Below, one piece after another: positions 12,949 to 24,867 of a stretch of DNA of 64,000 bases. Where the stretch lies: contig NC_092368.1 of the NCBI RefSeq assembly GCF_030848805.1, positions 12,330,856 through 12,394,855 on the forward strand, given 5' to 3'. The notes beneath the pieces are model-generated. The model did no database searches. It was not told the DNA's origin and worked only from the letters and a program-made list of their open reading frames with translations. Both the position numbers and the translations under genes were made by a program. Each line of letters begins with the position of its first letter. Positions within the stretch are counted from its first letter, which is position 1. The stretch comes from Temnothorax longispinosus. Taxonomy: Eukaryota; Arthropoda; Insecta; Hymenoptera; Formicidae.

Positions 12949-13981
12949 GATATATCGAACACTTACAGAACTCCACACCTATAAAGAGAAGAAAACCATT
13001 AGAGTTTATACATGAAAAACGATCGACGGTCATTTTGATTTGTTTGAATAAAATGTTAAAACACAAATGTATTCTTAAAATTAAAAGTCCTAATTAATGA
13101 TATTCCTTACTTATGTTAAATTCTCCTGCTTTAAACATATAAATACATTTGCTCTAATTATAATTTAGTAGCAGTACAGTCATTTATCTATCAAATTTTA
13201 ATTTATATTCAAATATTCTATCAAATTGTTTTCTTCTTTCTTCTCTTAAGGTGATCCTAAAGCCGTGATCCTAACCGGTTTTTTTCAGTTTTTTTCTTAG
13301 CACTAATCTTTTAATTGGCTTTATAGAAATGCAAAATTCTTGTCTAGAATTAAAGTACGCATCAAAATCTAGGTCATGGTGGTCGAATTTATATCGAAAA
13401 CGAAAAAAAATTAATATTTTTTGTTATACGTGACGACCACCACATATAAATTCGACCACCATGACCTAGGTTTTGATACGTACTTTAATTCTAAACAAGA
13501 ATTTTGCATTTCTATAAAGCCAATTAAAAGATTAGTGCTAAGAAAAAAACTGAAAAAAACCAGTTAGGATCATGGCTTTAGGATCACCTTAAGAGCATAA
13601 CAAGTTTTATTTCTTCTTTCTTTTTGTTGAAAAAATACCTCAAATTTTAATATACAGTATACAGTTATGCGAGTCATATTCTTTTTCTTCTCAGATCTGT
13701 TATAGTTTTACGCTATTCTTTCTGTCTTTATAAAATATTATATCATTTTTCCACATTAAAATACTAAATCTTTCTGAATTAAAATTTATATTACTATTAT
13801 TCTAGTGTAATTCCATGCATCCTATAGTAAGCTAGCTCTAATCTTACTTCAGTTTTTAATTTAGTTTCTCCAGTTTACAGAAGTGGCAATAATTCAAGAA
13901 TGAATCACATATGTCAAATCGTTTATCCCCCCCCCCCCCCAGATTATTATTGCGATTACGATGTTGAATTTACCTGTGAGT
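12949..13981. other. YRDC upstream region / POLR3K downstream region
   Basis: Non-coding. Holds the family C MITE at 13246-13592 and a run of 14 C at 13927-13940. The YRDC promoter should lie near 12950-13240, but no core element stands out. Confidence 0.4.
13246..13592. repeat. Family C MITE, palindromic derivative, copy 2
   Basis: TTAA at 13246-13249 and 13589-13592; ends AAGGTGATCCTAAAGCC and complement. The body is an almost perfect hairpin around 13420. It contains the same AATTGGCTTTATAGAA stretch as the longer copies, so it looks like an inverted duplication of one end of the 527-529 bp form. Confidence 0.9.
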
Positions 13982-14320
13982 TTAGTCGACCCGCCACGTG
14001 AAAGCACACGTGTGATTGCAGCATCTGTAGAAGAATGTCATAGGCTCGTCGGCGGACCGGGTCTGCAGCTGCCTGAAGTAGGCGCGCGGATGTGAGCACT
14101 TGGGGCAACGTTCGCCCGTTGACTCCACACCCATCCACGCGGATTCGGCGTCGAGGATGTCGGCGAGTTCCTTGCCCGTGAAGTAGGTGCACGAGGTTAC
14201 TCGGTGTTTTTCCGCTATCTGGTAAATGTACGGGCACGTGGGGCACGCGAATCGATTGCACAATCGGTTCTCCTGGAACCTGAGAAGATTAGCGCAGTAC
14301 GGACAAAATCGTAATACCAT
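13982..14320 (-). CDS. Polr3K: RNA polymerase III subunit RPC10 (POLR3K, yeast RPC11)
   Basis: Intronless 112-codon frame starting at the ATG at 14320 and ending TAA at 13982. POLR3K is the small Pol III subunit needed for RNA cleavage, termination and reinitiation; the human protein has 108 residues. An N-terminal zinc ribbon is visible (CPYC..CNRFACPTC), and the C-terminal TFIIS-like ribbon has CPKC, then the invariant acidic hairpin QTRSADEPMT, and finally CCNHTC. Both catalytic acidic residues (D, E) are present. The four-residue excess over human lies mainly in the linker and the C-terminal tail. It is transcribed divergently from RpS9; about 1.1 kb between them is largely MITE sequence. 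Confidence 0.96.
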   Translation of the reverse strand: MVLRFCPYCANLLRFQENRLCNRFACPTCPYIYQIAEKHRVTSCTYFTGKELADILDAESAWMGVESTGERCPKCSHPRAYFRQLQTRSADEPMTFFYRCCNHTCAFTWRVD

Positions 14321-14584
14321 CCTTTATTCTCGAATGTTGCATATCCCGTCGTGTCCACCTAACACCTGTCTGTCTCTGTCTGTGCCATAGAGATATAAGA
14401 ATAGAGTGCGCGAGTCATATGCTAGCACCAGGGGCCCTATTCTTGAATCGTTTTCATGAAACTCGCATGCGAAATTCAATGCTTTTCAAATAGAAAGTCG
14501 CATACGAAAATCATTAGGGCAGGCTCGAGAATACGGTCCCAAACCAGCACGTAAAGCGGGGAGCACACACTTCTGCACAACGCA

Positions 14585-14915
14585 TTAAAGGTGATCCTAA
14601 AGCCATGATTCTAGCCGGTTTTTTTCGGTTTTTTTCTTAGCACTAATCTTTTCATTGGCTTTATAGAAATGCAAAATTCTTGTCTAGAATTAAAGTACAT
14701 ACGCATCAAAATCTAGGTCATGGTGCTCAAATTTATATCAAAAACGAAAAAAAATTAATATTTTTTGTTATACGTGACGACCACCACATATAAATTCGAC
14801 CACCATGACCTAGATTTTGATGCGTACTTTAATTCTAGACAAGAATTTTGCATTTCTATAAAGCCAATTAAAAGATTAGTGCTAAGAAAAAAACCGAAAA
14901 AAACCGGCTAGCCGG
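14585..14915. repeat. Family C MITE, palindromic, right end lost, copy 3
   Basis: Begins at TTAA with AGGTGATCCTAAAGCC and is more than 90% like 13246-13592 by eye. It stops at AAACCGGCTAGCC instead of the expected GATCACCTTAA, so the right terminus is deleted. It lies between POLR3K and RpS9. Confidence 0.85.
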
Positions 14916-15009
14916 TACATAGCCGGTTTTCCATTTTGGCTTTTAAAAAATTTATAATAAAAATAAAATACGGACTCGCAGCTAAGCAACTCGACAGAGG
15001 TCGGTAGTG

Positions 15010-15326
15010 TTAGGCTGAGTTTCCACTGAGCGCGTCACGCGTCGCGTCGTCCGAGTTGAACCAATCAAAACATTCCATTTCGATTCCGTCACAAGAATGT
15101 AATGAAATGGGATGTTTGGATTGGTTAACTTGTGACGACGCGACGCGTGACGCGCTCAGTGGAAACTCAGCCTTACTCCTGTCGACCCTTGCCCTTAACC
15201 AATCAAAACATCTCATTTTATTACATTACTTGTGACGGGATCAAAATGAGATGTTTTGATTGGTTTGTTTAACTCAGATGACGCGACACGTGACGCGCTC
15301 AGTGGAAACTGGAAACTCAGCCTTAG
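15010..15326. repeat. Tandem MITE pair upstream of RpS9
   Basis: A palindromic unit 15010-15176 (GGCTGAGTTTCCACTGAGCG with complement, TTA at both ends) is followed by a second right half ending in the same terminus at about 15326. Both contain CCAATCAAAACA. Confidence 0.85.
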
Positions 15327-15329
15327 AGC

Positions 15330-15486
15330 TACTCAGGTTTCATTTCTGAACGCACATACTTGATGCTCGGCGGCTCGGCGTCGGCGCTGAACGCTCACGC
15401 TGAACTGCTCGGTCACGTTCGTCCATGACGTCCATTTTTGTCGCGTTTGTCTCGGTGAGAGGTTGTGTCTCATCACGTTGCTACAG
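15330..15486 (+). promoter_or_regulatory. RpS9: Probable RpS9 promoter and non-coding leader exon
   Basis: GC-richer, pyrimidine-rich stretch directly after the MITE pair, ending at a good splice donor (TACAG|GTAAGT at 15486/15487). A matching acceptor is CTGTAG at 15723-15728, joining a 49-base leader to the start codon. The transcription start is not determinable by eye. Confidence 0.5.
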
Positions 15487-15777
15487 GTAAGTAATATCCG
15501 CGAGTAATTACGCTATTTGCGTCTCTACTCATCAGATAATCTACTCTATTACGGTAGCCCCAGCGAAGCTTGTTTCTATTTATTCCAACGCACGGTGTTT
15601 TTATATCGAGACACTTTGAGACCACGTGTCTTTCGCTTCTTCGTTGAATTGCGGACACGTGGCGGATGTTCCGTTCTCGAATCGCGAAATTATCAGATCT
15701 AAAAATCGACTGTTTTTTTTCACTGTAGGTATCTATGTAATTTATAATAATTTTCGCTGAAGTGGCGATCTCCCGAC

Positions 15778-18362
15778 ATGGTTAACGGAAGAATCCCATC
15801 GGTCTTCTCCAAGACCTATGTCACGCCCAGAAGGCCGTATGAGAAAGCTCGCCTCGACCAGGAATTACGCATCATCGGAGAGTATGGTCTCCGTAACAAA
15901 CGCGAGGTGTGGAGAGTGAAGTATACTTTGGCCAAGATCCGTAAAGCTGCTCGTGAATTGCTCACGTTGGAGGAAAAAGATCCAAAGCGTCTCTTTGAAG
16001 GTTGGTTATATTATGAGGTTATATCAGTTTAATCTAATCAGAAATGTATTGCATCCGTAAATGTATGTCACAAGCACATATATGTTTATAGGCTGTGATC
16101 CATTTGACGCTACAAATGCTTTGAAGAGTTTTTCTTCTCTCTCTTTCTTTATTGAAAGAAAGAAGAAGAGGAATGCTTCAAAGCATTTGTAGAGTTAAGT
16201 GGACCGCAGCCATTGGGCGTGTTCCGATATTCACTGCCAGTACTGAAAATCTATAGTTACGTGACGCAAACTATATATTTTAAGCACTGCCAGTAAAAAA
16301 GGAACACGGGGATTGACATACATTTACGTATGCAATACATTTCTAATTAGATTAGACTAGTGCGTTTTAACCCTGCAACCGTACATGTGGGTCATTTACG
16401 TCCTCGGTGCTTTTACTATATGGTTCGGCAGCAAAGGTTTGTTTACCTAAAGGTGAAATTTCATGGGCAGTGAAAAGCAGCAGCAGATCGTACTGATTGG
16501 CTACAAAATAGAGAAGTTCTAGAAACTCGAGAACTTCTCTATTTTGCAGCCAATCAGTACGATCTGCTGCTGCTTTTCACTGCCCATGAAATTTCACCTT
16601 AAGGGCTGGTTTATAATAGCCGTAACCGTTGATTTAAGCCGTAATCTTTAAGAAATTGACCAATCACAGTCGAATGTGAGAAGAATAATCGACTGTGATT
16701 GGTCAATTTCTTAAAGATTACGGCTTAAATCAACGGTTACGGCTATTATAAACCAGCCCTAACGCGATTGAATTAACAATTACAAAATTGTTCAAACTTG
16801 TAGTTAAGATCTCAAGAAACATCTATGAATTTTTTCAGAATTTTTGGTAAAATTTTAGATTATTTAATATGCTGCGAACGCAAATGACCTATATATACTG
16901 TTAGTGAATGCTGAAAAAGAATGTACAATTGCAGGGTTATAACTATGTATGTAGTTGACATAAAAATGATAGGAAAACACATGATGATAACCCATGACAC
17001 CTCTTGTCTGAATACTTTTGTAGAAATGAGTATGAAGATTCTGAAAGATTTACAAAAAAACTTTTTTTTATTTTTTTCTAAATTTCTATGTATAACACAC
17101 AAGAGCATTTTCACAGGAAATGCCCTGCTGCGTCGCTTAGTAAGGATTGGCGTATTGAATGAAGCTCACATGAAGCTCGATTATGTATTGGGTCTAAAGA
17201 TCGAGGACTTCTTGGAACGACGTCTGCAGACCCAAGTATTCAAGCTAGGCTTAGCTAAATCCATCCATCATGCCCGCGTTCTCATTCGCCAACGTCATAT
17301 TCGGTAAATAATACAATATGGTCTTTACTACAAGAAGAAAAAATATCTGAAAAAAAGAAGAAAATGTTTTATTGTCGAGAAAGAGATTTTTAGTTTTAAG
17401 CACAATTTAGAAGTTTGAAGAAATGCCTTAAAAAATGGGCAAGAAGTGGTCGAATAATCCTCGCGGTACACTTCTAATCTTTGAGGCCAGATCAAAAGCC
17501 TGGATTAATCACCGGTTAAGGTTATATAAGTTCCTTTTTCGGCTTCAGACCAGGCTACATACACTCACATATTATGTGCTAAATGATCGATTTTGTTAGA
17601 TTTTAGATTTCTGTAATTTGATTAAAATTCTGTAACTTGATTATTGAGTGTAAAATATCCCCTAAAGATATTAAAATTTATAATTATCTTGTCAGGATAC
17701 TATTCGCAATATTTTTTAAAAAGAGCAAAAAAAAAGAAATATTTTTTAGCATTCTATATTGTAAAATTACGTTTTAATGTGAGACTTTATTATTCGGATG
17801 TTTTACAATGTTAAAAATTGAATGTTCACGCGTTTTTAACAGAAATTTTATATTGAAATGCATAAACATTCGGCGCGATGTCGCAAGGTAATATTACAAA
17901 CGAATTCTATTACTCAGGTACCAAGACGATGAAACCTTATCGACCGGACCTGGTTGATTGTGTTCACTGAGTCGAGAATTCAGTTATTAACTTAATTTGA
18001 TTTATGCAGGCCACTTAAATGCTGTTTATCGGCACTTAACGTCTGTCGAGTTGTTGAGGTTCTTTGTTCTCGTCGAAAAAGAGGGATAAGTTTTGGTAGA
18101 GTCTTTGCTTTTTGTAACGAAAGAATTTGTGACTAATCTACGTTGCAAGCCCGAGGAGACCGAGTGATCAGCAGCCATTTTTCGTTGCAGAGTGCGCAAA
18201 CAGGTGGTGAATATTCCGTCATTCATCGTGCGACTGGATTCGCAGAAGCATATCGATTTCTCGCTCAAGTCGCCCTTCGGCGGCGGCAGACCCGGCCGTG
18301 TCAAGAGGAAGAACTTGAGGAAAGGAAGTGGTGGTGCCGCACCAGAAGAGGAAGAAGATTAA
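15778..18362 (+). CDS. RpS9: 40S ribosomal protein S9 (uS4)
   Basis: Coding exons 15778-16000, 17117-17303 and 18191-18362 (TAA) with GT..AG junctions; 193 residues, the usual length. The product is eukaryotic uS4, which binds 18S rRNA early in small-subunit assembly and forms part of the mRNA entry channel. Visible hallmarks: start MVNGRIPSVFSKTYVTPRRP, the S4 domain from about residue 107 (LERRLQTQVFKLGLAKSIHH, RVLIRQRHIRV), GGGRPGRVKRKN and an acidic tail EEEED. The first coding intron (16001-17116) carries at least four MITEs, yet the exons look intact. Expression should be constitutive and high, as for other ribosomal proteins. Confidence 0.97.
16031..16354. repeat. Nested MITEs in RpS9 intron
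   Basis: Outer inverted ends AATCTAATCAGAAATGTATT enclose two further inverted-repeat units, near 16091-16213 (CTACAAATGC hairpin) and 16216-16312 (GGCGTGTTCC..GGAACACG). Confidence 0.8.
16450..16602. repeat. Perfect-hairpin MITE in RpS9 intron
   Basis: AAGGTGAAATTTCATGGGC at the left with its exact complement at the right; arms about 70 bp, essentially no divergence, so recent. Confidence 0.92.
16602..16763. repeat. Second hairpin MITE, abutting the first
   Basis: AGGGCTGGTTTATAATAGCC and exact complement, flanked by TAA. It directly abuts the preceding MITE, so one inserted at the edge of the other. Confidence 0.92.
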
Positions 18363-18393
18363 AATGATTATTACTATCGCCATTTATTATATC

Positions 18394-18399
18394 AATAAA
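18394..18399 (+). terminator. RpS9: RpS9 poly(A) signal
   Basis: AATAAA 32 bp after the stop codon. Confidence 0.8.
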
Positions 18400-18964
18400 T
18401 ATATAGCGCGATAATCGATTGTCACTATTTTCCTTATTTTTCTTCCTTCTTTCAAACGGAATCATTTTAAACGTTATTCTTTTCAAATAAAAACTCAAAG
18501 TATATGTAGAAGATGCATCTGAAAAATGGAATCTAAAATTTGATTGAAATGTTTATTGAATTTGCTAAAAATCCTTTTTTCTATTTTATTTTCTTGAATG
18601 TATGACGTTTAAATTTGCATCTATATTTTTAAATTGAAAAAGTTAAGTTGAACTGAGTTTATAGCTCCTAATTAATTTATTCAATCATTACCGTGATACC
18701 GTGAAATAGCTACCTAATTAATTTATTCAATCATTACCGTGATACCGTGAAAAGTTAGTCCGCAAATAATCCTCGAGAATGTGAATTATGCATTTGCACT
18801 CAAAATGTAGCAAAATTTTGCAAATTATCAACAATTTTATTTTATGATTTTATTAGACGATATTAAATTCTGTTTTATGAAATATATACAAGAATATATC
18901 CTTCGCCGAAGATACAAATAGTATTTTTTACCGAATATCTAGTAAACAGTTTTTTTTATAAAAG

Positions 18965-18996
<32 letters not shown>

Positions 18997-19860
18997 TATG
19001 TATATAAAATAATTGTTATTGTCATATATTTATAGGCCAGTCATATTTAGACATCGAACCTTCCAATTAATCTTCCCAGGTTGCAACCACCATGAATTGC
19101 TTTGATTTGAGGTGCTGTAAGTGGGATTTATTTTGCTTCGCAATGCGCATGCGCATTACAAAGTTATTAACAATATTATCAACAAAAAACGCGATTTTTT
19201 TTATCTTTTCTCAAATATTTCGAAAACTAAGCAAGATAGGGTAACTAACTATACGTATCTTTTCTGTAGAGCGTAAAATTGTCTACAATAATGATCTGAA
19301 CAACATTTATCGTCAAGTCAGTCGTTTAGCTTGCACGCACCGTCAAAGTCCGAGACTCGGATCCCGAAAACCCTCGATTTCATCATTGGTTTTTTTATGT
19401 TGCGTCGGTGATTTTTTTCCGTCATTTAAAATGGAATTAAAAATTCTCAAAAAATCACACATTATCTGAGAACTACAAAGAATACTTTTCAGGGTGTAAC
19501 CGATTTTTTAGACCCATTTTTTTTAGTTTGTAGCTATGTAAGCAAAAAATTTTGATTTTTTGGAATAGTTTTAGTTTTTTGCTGTTTTCAGGCCTTAGAA
19601 TTTATTTGAGACAAATTTTATCGTATGCATCTTGTTGTGGACGAAATTTGCAACAAAAAAGGACCCTTGTATTTTTTTCGTACGACGAACACTGATTTTT
19701 TTATTGACGCGCAAAGTTATCCAATATTGCGCACAGGTCGGATAACGCTTGTTTTACACTAAAATAATTATTTTTTATTAAAATTTACGTAATTTTTCGC
19801 ATTATTATTGAACCATATTGCAAAGCCGTTTTCAACACATTCTCTCATTTTTACTTATTT
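18400..19860. other. Gene-free AT-rich stretch
   Basis: No supported ORF. Contains a 45-46 bp tandem duplication (18662-18752) and a TA microsatellite near 18966-18990. Confidence 0.4.
18662..18752. repeat. Two-copy tandem repeat, 45-46 bp
   Basis: TAGCTCCTAATTAATTTATT..CCGTGAAA occurs twice head to tail with one inserted A. Confidence 0.9.
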
Positions 19861-20443
19861 ATTAACAAATTGTTTATTTAAAAATTATTATAAACAATTA
19901 GAAAAACATGTTATATTCGTTGTACTCGTCGTCTCATTTCAACTCGAAAAATGTTTTAAAAAAATGTATTCATATTATTTATAACATTTATTCAAACATA
20001 TAGTGCATCTTTTGACTATTTTTCACACCATCTCTAAGTCAATGGTGCGTTTTTTTTCTGTGGTTTCCCCAGTAAGCCTAATATGTTCTTTTGTTGTGAT
20101 AATTATTTGGATATTCCTTGGATACTAAAACTATCCAACACGCAGATGATGAAAATTAACATCCGCGTCTTGAATAATTATTTCAATTCTCAGTATCCAT
20201 AGAAAAGCCATATCTTCAATGCTTGTGGATTAAGCCTACTGGAAAAACCACAAAAAAACGCACCTTGGCTCAGAGATAGTGTGAAAAATAGTCAAAAGAT
20301 GCACATGTTTGAATAAATGTTATAAATAATATGAATAAATTTTTTAAAAACATTTTTCGAGTTGAAATGAGACGACGAGTACAACGAATATAACATGTTT
20401 TTTTAATTGTTTATAATAATTTTTAAATAAACAATCTATAATA
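19861..20443. repeat. Palindromic element abutting the assembly gap
   Basis: Arms (AACAAATTGTTTATTTAAAA and complement; CATCTCTAAGTCAATGGTGCG in the loop-proximal part) are inverted about a centre near 20150. The right arm ends 11 bp before the run of N. Confidence 0.85.
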
Positions 20444-20454
20444 AAAAAAGTCAT

Positions 20455-20954
20455 NNNNNNNNNNNNNNNNNNNNNNNNNNNNNNNNNNNNNNNNNNNNNN
20501 NNNNNNNNNNNNNNNNNNNNNNNNNNNNNNNNNNNNNNNNNNNNNNNNNNNNNNNNNNNNNNNNNNNNNNNNNNNNNNNNNNNNNNNNNNNNNNNNNNNN
20601 NNNNNNNNNNNNNNNNNNNNNNNNNNNNNNNNNNNNNNNNNNNNNNNNNNNNNNNNNNNNNNNNNNNNNNNNNNNNNNNNNNNNNNNNNNNNNNNNNNNN
20701 NNNNNNNNNNNNNNNNNNNNNNNNNNNNNNNNNNNNNNNNNNNNNNNNNNNNNNNNNNNNNNNNNNNNNNNNNNNNNNNNNNNNNNNNNNNNNNNNNNNN
20801 NNNNNNNNNNNNNNNNNNNNNNNNNNNNNNNNNNNNNNNNNNNNNNNNNNNNNNNNNNNNNNNNNNNNNNNNNNNNNNNNNNNNNNNNNNNNNNNNNNNN
20901 NNNNNNNNNNNNNNNNNNNNNNNNNNNNNNNNNNNNNNNNNNNNNNNNNNNNNN
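20455..20954. other. Assembly gap, 500 N
   Basis: Exactly 500 N, the conventional placeholder for unknown length. ORFs spanning it are not real. Confidence 1.
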
Positions 20955-20999
20955 TTATGCATATACTCAGACAACACAAAATATTTATGAGATAATATA

Positions 21000-21560
21000 T
21001 AATAGTGAAGAAGAGCTCACTCTTCACCGATTTCGTTGAACTTAGACTTAATCGACGCGTTTTTGCACAAAACGACCGAATCGAACAGAAAAAAGTGTCG
21101 CTTTGCCTCGCGAAGCAAGATATTAACAGTTAAAGTTGACGACTATCAGATTATGAAACCTATAGCTGTCATATACTGACGAGATACAGACTACATTTAC
21201 ACGGCCCGATTTACGCCAAAGTTAAGGCCTTCACACATAAAATCGCGTAAGAACGTAAAACGTAAGCGTAAGAAAATCGACCAATCCCAATCAAGTATTG
21301 CGCTGTCCGTAACTCCAGTAGGGGAAAATACTTGATTGGGATTGATCGATTTTCTTACGCTTACGTTTTACGTCCTTACGGCATTTTATGTGTGAAGGCC
21401 TTTATAACTTCGATGTTATAACTACTGACGTTAAATGCCATGTAAACGCTCTTTTACGACGAAGTTATCACATCGATGTAATAATATAGAATAGAAACTA
21501 CAAACATGCTCTGCGACCACATGCGCATGCTCCGTGGCCGCACGCGCATGCAAAAGAAGA
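21000..21560. mobile_element. Foldback family A, partial copy next to the gap
   Basis: Shares with 35190-35300 the stretch ACGCGTTTTTGCAC..GTCGCTTTG and with copy 1 the CATGC..GTGGCCGCACGCGCATGC block. A palindromic MITE (21224-21402) is nested in it. The other end is probably in the gap. Confidence 0.65.
21224..21402. repeat. Palindromic MITE inside the family A fragment
   Basis: AAGGCCTTCACACATAAAAT and complement, with CCAATCCCAATCAAGTATT arms and a short loop. Confidence 0.88.
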
Positions 21561-21659
21561 TCATGTGACAACTGTCTGCTTGGTAAGTTACACAATTTCA
21601 AATGTTGATTCTCTTTTATTAATCTCACAAGTCATCTGACTTAACAACCCAGCGAAAAC

Positions 21660-22390
21660 AACCTAGTCAAAGTGACGTCAAATTGCCATCAAATTGATGA
21701 GGGATATGATGTCAAAAAGAGTGATCAAAATGATGACAAAGTGGCTGCATCCATTTATCTAAATAATGTTTAACTACTTAATATGTTAATTTTTTGATTA
21801 TTTGCAAAAAAGAATAACTTAACTTTCCAACTAAAAGATGAAAATTAACAACGGCACAAGAATTATTTTAGTTACTAACCTTTAGGGATATTAAATTGGC
21901 GCAAAGATTGGAGAGAGAACGTAAAGTGAGCGGAGTGAGCGATAGAAAACCACGCTCACGAAAGTGGCAAGCGCTCACCGTGAGCAGCTCAGAGAGCGTT
22001 TGTATCCAGTAGATAGATCTAGGGGATATACTGAGCGCTCATTAAACATTATTTAGATAAAGCATTTGTATATTTTTACAGGTGGCAGATAGTAAAGATA
22101 GAAATTAATATTTACGCAGATCTTTAGAGACGTAGATGTCTATTATAAATGCAAATAAATATCTATAACTTATACGTCATATAAATGCGTATAGTGAACT
22201 GTTGTAAGCATATATCCAGCACATCAAAAATGCTCACTGAGCGGCTACCTGTGAGCGCTCAATGAGCGCTCAATGAGCGATCGTGCTTCTGGATGCAGCC
22301 ATTGATGGCATCATGACTGCAAAACATCCCACACCTTGATGGTGATTATGACTGTCATTTTGATTTTTGATGTCTGTTTGATGTCAAAGT
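21660..22390. repeat. Probable degenerate repeat with GTGAGCG motifs
   Basis: The outer parts carry related TGATGTCAAA-type blocks in opposite orientation. The interior has many GAGCGCTCA/CTCACCGTGAGC short palindromes. No coding content seen. Confidence 0.45.
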
Positions 22391-22519
22391 AAATAATTCT
22401 CTCTATAGTAATAAATGCAAGACTAAAATCAAATTAAAACTAAATTATATTAAATAAGAAATAAAATAAAGACAAAAATGTATTACATAAGTAATATTCA
22501 AATGGCTTCGTGGATTAAA

Positions 22520-22901
22520 ATTCAGTATGAAGAATAGGGCAAGAAAAACCGTAACATCTAAAAACTGTATATATAAATAAAGAAATTATTGCGAATAATA
22601 TTACCTCAGTTAGGATTTGAACCTGGAACTTTCCTTATTTCGTGAAAGATGTCGTACCAATTCGACCACTGAGGCATGTGGTAATATTTATCGCAATTCA
22701 CCATTATTATTACCACATGCCTCAGTGGTCTCGATTTAATTGGAGGGGGAATGGGAGGAGATTTTACTACTTCAACCAGAATTGTGTTTCAAGTGTGACG
22801 ATTTTGCAGTTTACCATGGTTGGAATAATACTTGTCTATTAAAAATAATAAAACACGAACATTCTGTTACGGCTTTCCTTGCCCAATTCTTCATACTGAA
22901 T
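22520..22901. repeat. Inverted-repeat element carrying a tRNA-like module
   Basis: ATTCAGTATGAAGAAT and complement at the two ends, with GGGCAAGAAAAACCGTAAC arms. The left arm holds a tRNA-like sequence (22603-22675) whose 5' part recurs inverted near 22709-22725. Confidence 0.75.
22603..22675 (-). tRNA. tRNA-like sequence (probable pseudogene or SINE head)
   Basis: 73 nt on the minus strand. A seven-pair acceptor (GCCTCAG with CTGAGGT) and a perfect four-pair D stem (GTCG/CGAC) are visible, with a B-box-like GGTTCAAATCC. The anticodon stem has four of five pairs, the T stem two mismatches, and position 33 is A rather than U. The nominal CGA anticodon would imply Ser, but the long variable arm is missing. 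Not a functional tRNA in my view. Confidence 0.45.
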
Positions 22902-22937
22902 ATTACATAAAGGTTTTTTATTCAAATTTAAACTATA

Positions 22938-23177
22938 GGGGTATTCAAATAAGTTAGAGTTTAACGGTTTAACAGGTTATGTCGGGTTAAAGTCGAGTAA
23001 AAAGTTAATTTTTAAACTTTTAACCCAAAGATTAATGTGATAGGTTAATGAGTCACTTATGTATTTTGCATAACCTTAAAGAGTATTGCGCCCAAAGTTA
23101 ATTAATTAACTTTTTACTCGACTTTAACCCGACATAACCTGTCAAACCGTTAAACTTTAACTTATTTGAATACCCCT
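22938..23177. repeat. Palindromic MITE
   Basis: GGGTATTCAAATAAGTTAG at the left and complement at the right; inner arms GGTTATGTCGGGTTAAAGTC. Confidence 0.85.
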
Positions 23178-23309
23178 TATGTTCTTAAAGTTGGCAGGTA
23201 ACTTAAAATCACATGGCAGGTTAAATGATGTAAACCAACTTAGTTAACATAATAAACTAAAAATTTTTTATAAACATTTTTGTTATATATATATATATAT
23301 ATATATATG

Positions 23310-24050
23310 GGGCATTCTCCGTGAAATCAGACACCCCCCTGTCCAAAAATTGGGGTCACCTAAAAAATTCTTTCGGGGCTCATTTTATAGCTACACATAT
23401 GTAGTTTTAGTTGAGCTGTGGTCTTTTGAAAAATCAACATGGCGGAACCCAATATGGTGGCCGAAGTCTGCGGGTAACGAGGTGCGACAGATGAAATCGT
23501 TATTTGGAAGTTATAGACTGTCATAGAAAAATGTGTTAATGTGTTTATTTAGTAGTTAGCATTGAATCCATGAAAAAAATAAATTTTTAGTTTGTCCAAA
23601 ACCAATATGGCGGCCAAATTATCCATGAAATGCTAAAAAATAACTATTTCGTTCTTTAAAACGTACAAACTGCGTTCAATTTTCATGAAAATTTATATCA
23701 TGATACATTTTAAGATGTTGATCATAAAATAACAATTGGGACGTTGTATTTGAATATAACGAAACCCAATATGGCGGTTGTATATTCGAAAAATGCTAAA
23801 AAATAATGACGTCGATATTCAAATCATACAGACTCGTTCTAATTATTATTAATTTGAGTGTTACGGTATTTTTTAATTGCTTTTTTTTATTTACTTTTTC
23901 AAATTTTTATGAATTTTTATTATTTTTTTATCTTTGACTATGATTACGTTATTGCGGTGACAAAATTTGAACGTGGTTGATCAAATATGATTTTTCCAGT
24001 GAATACAGAATAATTTTTGAATAAGTAAGTGAAGGCAAGAGACCACTATA
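23310..24050. repeat. Interspersed repeat with recurrent AATATGGCGG motif
   Basis: CCAATATGG(C/T)GG recurs near 23451, 23602 and 23768 within an AT-rich block that begins GGGGCATTCTCCGTGAAATC. No ORF supported. Confidence 0.4.
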
Positions 24051-24472
24051 TATATATAAAATAATATATAATATATATAATATAAATATATACCTACACG
24101 GAGAAAATTGTTACGGTTGTTACAACAATGTTCTCTATGATTAAAAGAAAAATGTATGTGAATTCAAGTTAAATTGATATTACATTGAATGTAGCTGTTA
24201 AGATATGCCCATTTATACAGTTGTCATAACCGTAGTTCTTACGATACGTAACATTCGGTTATAATACCCTCGTATATGGTTGCCTCAACCAAAGGATTAT
24301 TGCTATCCCTCTTATGTGGTCTGCAGCACAACTATTATGGTTGAGAGATCCATAAGATATAGCTGCACGGTACAGCACTGAATCACTGCATGATTGAGAG
24401 TTTAGTTCCATTGCGCGCGCAAAAGAATTTCTGCATAGAATAAAGCGGATTTGATAAGGATGTTTTAACTTT

Positions 24473-24629
24473 AAGGCCTATCTACATAAGACGCAGAACG
24501 CGAGTCGCAAGCACACACACAGTCTACATGTCAATCTAACCTCTTTGCATGTGTATAGAGGTTAGATTGACATGTAGACTGTGCGTGTGTCTTGCGACTC
24601 GCGTTCTGCGTCTTATGTAGATAGGCCTT
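24473..24629. repeat. Palindromic MITE
   Basis: AAGGCCTATCTACATAAGAC and exact complement, arms about 70 bp. Confidence 0.92.
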
Positions 24630-24867
24630 TATAAATATACTTTTTTTATAAATATATTTACGAACACAAAATTTCGTATAATGAGCCGACACTGGTTTCT
24701 GACATTCACCCGACATTATAAGAAATATTATATCATATATCCAATTCAAAATTTTATTACTCTTTTTAAACTGAATTTGTTTCTTAAGATGATTTTTGAA
24801 AAATTATATATTTGCGCTGGTTGACATATGTAGACTAAATATAACACTAACATTAAATTAAGAAGTG

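Noticed and set aside
12949..12978. Upstream extension of the YRDC frame by ten codons
   Set aside because: The upstream start codon would be GTG. The ATG at 12948 is the first plausible eukaryotic start.
20344..21027. Long minus-strand ORFs across the gap
   Set aside because: They are mostly N and flanked by repeat sequence.
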